Positions 14,699-16,855 of a stretch of 16,855 bases of DNA are shown here, in pieces; within the stretch, counting starts at the first letter, position 1; each line of letters opens with the position of its first letter. The position numbers and the translations under genes were made by a program. Source of the stretch: Bacillota bacterium (GTDB lineage: Bacteria; Bacillota; Desulfotomaculia; Desulfotomaculales; Desulfallaceae); the NCBI GenBank assembly GCA_023439185.1, contig JAEXOR010000022.1, positions 1-16,855 on the forward strand, written 5' to 3'. A model generated the notes under the pieces. The model saw only the letters and a list, made by a program, of their open reading frames with translations. It had not been told where the DNA came from and ran no database searches.

Positions 14699-15915
14699 AC
14701 AAAAGAACTTTACTGATTACCAACGGCCGGGCGGTACTGCCGGATCGCGTACTTGACAACGCGGCGATTTACATGGCAGACGGCGTCATCCAACAGGTGG
14801 GTAAAGGCGCGGGCTTCACTGCCCGGGCTGCGGATACCGTGATCGACGCCGACGGTGGATATATCCTGCCGGGGCTGGTTGATCTGCACAGCGACGCCAT
14901 CGAAAAGGAATTGGAACCGCGGCCGGGAGCTTATTTTACCACGGCGCTGGCGTTCAGTGAACTGGAAAAAAAGCTGGCCGGGCATGGCATCACCACCATG
15001 TTTCATTCATTTTCCCTTGCCGGGGCGGAATACGGGGTGCGCAACGACGACGGCGCGGCAACCGCCATTCGCCAAATAGCGGCGATAGCCGGAAACCGCT
15101 CGCTGATCCGCAACCGCATCCACCTCCGCTTTGAGATCACCAACTACCAATGCCTGGATATCATTATGTCCCTGCTAGCGGACAGGATGGTTAACCTGTT
15201 ATCCTTTATGGACCATACCCCCGGGCAGGGACAATACCCCACCCTGGAGGATTACCGCTACTACATGGAAAAGACCTACCATCTGCCCGGCAGCGCCATA
15301 GAGGATAATATCGCCATGAAGGAAGATGGCCGGGCCAAGTCTCAGGAATGCGTCGAAAAACTGGGGGCGGTCGCCCGGGAGGCGGGAATTCCCATTGCTT
15401 CCCACGATGACGACAGTCCCGGACGGGTTGCTTATTATAAGGGTCTGGGGGCCACCATCAATGAATTCCCCATCAACCTGGAAACAGCCCGGGCTGCTCA
15501 CTATGGCGGCAACTATGTCTGCGTGGGCGCGCCCAATATAGTGCGGGGCGGTTCCTCGGGCAAAGGGATGCGGGCAGTTGAAGCCATCGCGGCCGAATCG
15601 GCCAGGGTGATTTGTTCCGACTATTATCCTCCGGCCATGCTACAGTCTGTTTTCATGCTGGCCAGCGGTATGCTGAGCCTGCCCGAGGCGGCGCGTTTGG
15701 CGACCCTGGAACCAGCCCGGGCAGTGGGGCTGGACCGGCTGGGCAGCCTGGAGGAAGGCCGGTGGGGAGACGCCGTGGTGGTCAACATGCGGGGCGACGT
15801 TCCCGTGATCACCAGGACGGTGGTCAGCGGGTTGCAGGTTTACGGGGTTGATTACAGGACACCGATAACGGAGGGATTACAGAGTGAAAATTGCCGGTTT
15901 TGCCATCAATGCTGA
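14695..15915 (+). CDS. phnM: Ribose 1-phosphonate 5-triphosphate pyrophosphatase PhnM
   Basis: A 406-aa amidohydrolase-superfamily enzyme that removes pyrophosphate to give ribose 1-phosphonate 5-phosphate, the PhnJ substrate. The metal site HxD is His65/Asp67 in GLVDLHSDAIEKELEPRPG. Further signature residues are Asp173-His174 (FMDHTPGQGQ), His237-Asp238 (ASHDDDS) and Asp309 (CSDYYPP). It is longer than E. coli PhnM (378 aa); the final ~20 residues after GLQVYG run into the next gene and end in three cysteines (ENCRFCHQC). The ATG overlaps phnL by four bases. The 3' end overlaps the next gene by 32 bases. Confidence 0.93.
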   Translation: MNKRTLLITNGRAVLPDRVLDNAAIYMADGVIQQVGKGAGFTARAADTVIDADGGYILPGLVDLHSDAIEKELEPRPGAYFTTALAFSELEKKLAGHGITTMFHSFSLAGAEYGVRNDDGAATAIRQIAAIAGNRSLIRNRIHLRFEITNYQCLDIIMSLLADRMVNLLSFMDHTPGQGQYPTLEDYRYYMEKTYHLPGSAIEDNIAMKEDGRAKSQECVEKLGAVAREAGIPIASHDDDSPGRVAYYKGLGATINEFPINLETARAAHYGGNYVCVGAPNIVRGGSSGKGMRAVEAIAAESARVICSDYYPPAMLQSVFMLASGMLSLPEAARLATLEPARAVGLDRLGSLEEGRWGDAVVVNMRGDVPVITRTVVSGLQVYGVDYRTPITEGLQSENCRFCHQC

Positions 15916-16855
15916 CGCCGCCAGAGTGGACGGCAGTCCTGACGCTTTAAGGGAGGAACTTAATTACTACGCCGGGCTGGGCTTTACCCACGTGGAAATT
16001 GCCCCCCACGGCGCCGGCGCCATGTTCAACGGACGGCTGAACAAAGAGAGAATGAAGGGATTGCTGGCCCTGCTGGCGGGTTACCCCTTTCGCTATGTAG
16101 TGCACGGCCCCAATCCCATGAACCTGATGAACATGGAAGCCCTCGCTGTGGAAAAGCGCATGTTTGTATCCACCATTGAGTTTACGGCGGCACTGGGGGC
16201 CGGCGTCATGGTCTACCATGCGGGCCGCTTCCTGCCGGAGGAAAAGTTCCTTCTGCCCGGGGCGGAAATGCCGGCTTTGGAAACTCAAAAGGCCATGCTG
16301 GACATGGAGCGGTCGCTGCTGGGGGAGATGGGGGATCTGGCGGCGCAATACGGAGTGACCATCGCCGTGGAAAACGCCCGCCCCTTCCTTGATGCCAGCC
16401 ATTATTGCTACGGGGAGTTCCTTGACCAACTGGGTAACGTAATCCGGGAGATCAACCATCCCCGGGTGGGAATTACCCTCGACCTGGGGCATGCCTACCT
16501 GGCCGCCCGCCACTATCACTTCGATCTGCTGGCCGGGGTGGAAGCCGTTGCCCCTTACGTCAGGCATATTCATTTACACGATAATTTCGGTAAAATCTGC
16601 GCCTCTTACGAAAAAAAACAGGCTGAAATGGCCGCCGTTGGGCGTGGGGACATGCACATGCCCATCGGCTGGGGGGAAATTCCCGCCGGGGACGCCCTGG
16701 CGCGGCTGGATGATTTCAACGGGGTAATCACCCTGGAAATGCGTCCCCGCTACAGCACTTTTTACGGTGAAGCCCTGGCCAACGCCAGAGCCTTGGTCTA
16801 TGGGAAAGGGAAGCAGGGGGCCGGGTTTCATTGGTGCCCGGGGAAAAGGCAGGCA
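15884..16855 (+). CDS. TIM-barrel protein of the AP endonuclease 2 / sugar isomerase superfamily (partial, runs off the window)
   Basis: The first 324 codons are present and the frame is still open at the window edge. GTG 15884 has GGAGGG eight bases upstream, inside phnM. The fold is a beta/alpha barrel with metal ligands on successive strands: His74 (VVHGP), His112 (VYHAG), Glu163 (AVEN), Asp200 and His203 (LDLGH), His230 (HIHLHD), Asp256 and His258 (GDMH), Glu285 (TLEM). These line up by order and spacing with the nine zinc ligands of E. coli endonuclease IV (H69, H109, E145, D179, H182, H216, D229, H231, E261). Automatic pipelines would call it sugar phosphate isomerase/epimerase. Its place at the end of a C-P lyase operon with no phnP yet seen suggests work on ribose cyclic phosphate or a downstream ribose phosphate (inference). 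The residues after ~306 look less family-like; homologues usually end near 280-300, so the true end or a fusion partner lies beyond the window. Confidence 0.82.
   Translation, partial: MKIAGFAINADAARVDGSPDALREELNYYAGLGFTHVEIAPHGAGAMFNGRLNKERMKGLLALLAGYPFRYVVHGPNPMNLMNMEALAVEKRMFVSTIEFTAALGAGVMVYHAGRFLPEEKFLLPGAEMPALETQKAMLDMERSLLGEMGDLAAQYGVTIAVENARPFLDASHYCYGEFLDQLGNVIREINHPRVGITLDLGHAYLAARHYHFDLLAGVEAVAPYVRHIHLHDNFGKICASYEKKQAEMAAVGRGDMHMPIGWGEIPAGDALARLDDFNGVITLEMRPRYSTFYGEALANARALVYGKGKQGAGFHWCPGKRQA

Noticed and set aside
15947..16573. 208-codon open frame on the minus strand
   Set aside because: It lies wholly antisense to the TIM-barrel gene, has no family resemblance, and long antisense frames are expected in this GC-rich coding DNA.

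Overview
The window reads as chromosome of a Gram-positive, probably anaerobic Firmicute of the Peptococcaceae / Desulfotomaculum-Pelotomaculum type. The clues are strong AGGAGG-type ribosome binding sites, several TTG/GTG starts, an AbrB protein with a cysteine-rich clostridial tail, and a XylR_N-V4R-PucR regulator. The assignment is inferred from style and gene content, not from a marker gene.

Left part (1-5475): single genes, more AT-rich. Positions 35-123 hold four degenerate ~22-bp tandem repeats that look like the end of an insertion sequence (IS21-like organisation) lying mostly outside the window. They run into the 3' end of a minus-strand D-2-hydroxyacid dehydrogenase (106-1155). Divergent from it is a 614-aa XylR_N/V4R/PucR-type regulator (1393-3237), then an AbrB-family regulator with its own promoter and terminator (3479-3733), an M24 Xaa-Pro-peptidase-like protein (3872-5050), and a 66-codon putative membrane peptide with a near-perfect ribosome binding site (5275-5475).

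Control region (5476-5782): no convincing gene in 307 bp. It holds a 26-bp near-perfect RNA-type hairpin (5502-5560), a candidate promoter (5621-5649), two dyads that are candidate PhnF operators (5666-5679 and 5718-5736), and a perfect 11-bp stem-loop (5688-5713).

Right part (5783-16855): one continuous, GC-richer phosphonate operon, phnF-phnD-phnC-phnE1-phnE2-phnG-phnH-phnI-phnJ-phnK-phnL-phnM-TIM barrel gene. Most junctions overlap or are only a few bases apart, so translation is probably coupled. PhnF is the repressor. PhnDCE1E2 imports phosphonates. PhnGHIJK(L) forms the C-P lyase core that attaches phosphonate to ribose triphosphate and cleaves the C-P bond by radical SAM chemistry. PhnM removes pyrophosphate. 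No phnN, phnO or phnP is seen before the window ends.

Most worth attention: (1) the last gene, cut by the window edge, is a TIM-barrel protein of the AP-endonuclease-2 / sugar isomerase superfamily that keeps counterparts of all nine endonuclease IV zinc ligands. It sits where phnP, the cyclic-phosphate phosphodiesterase, would be expected. (2) PhnK carries an extra CxxC-X12-CxxC segment between its first strand and Walker A. (3) The leader upstream of phnF is rich in structure.
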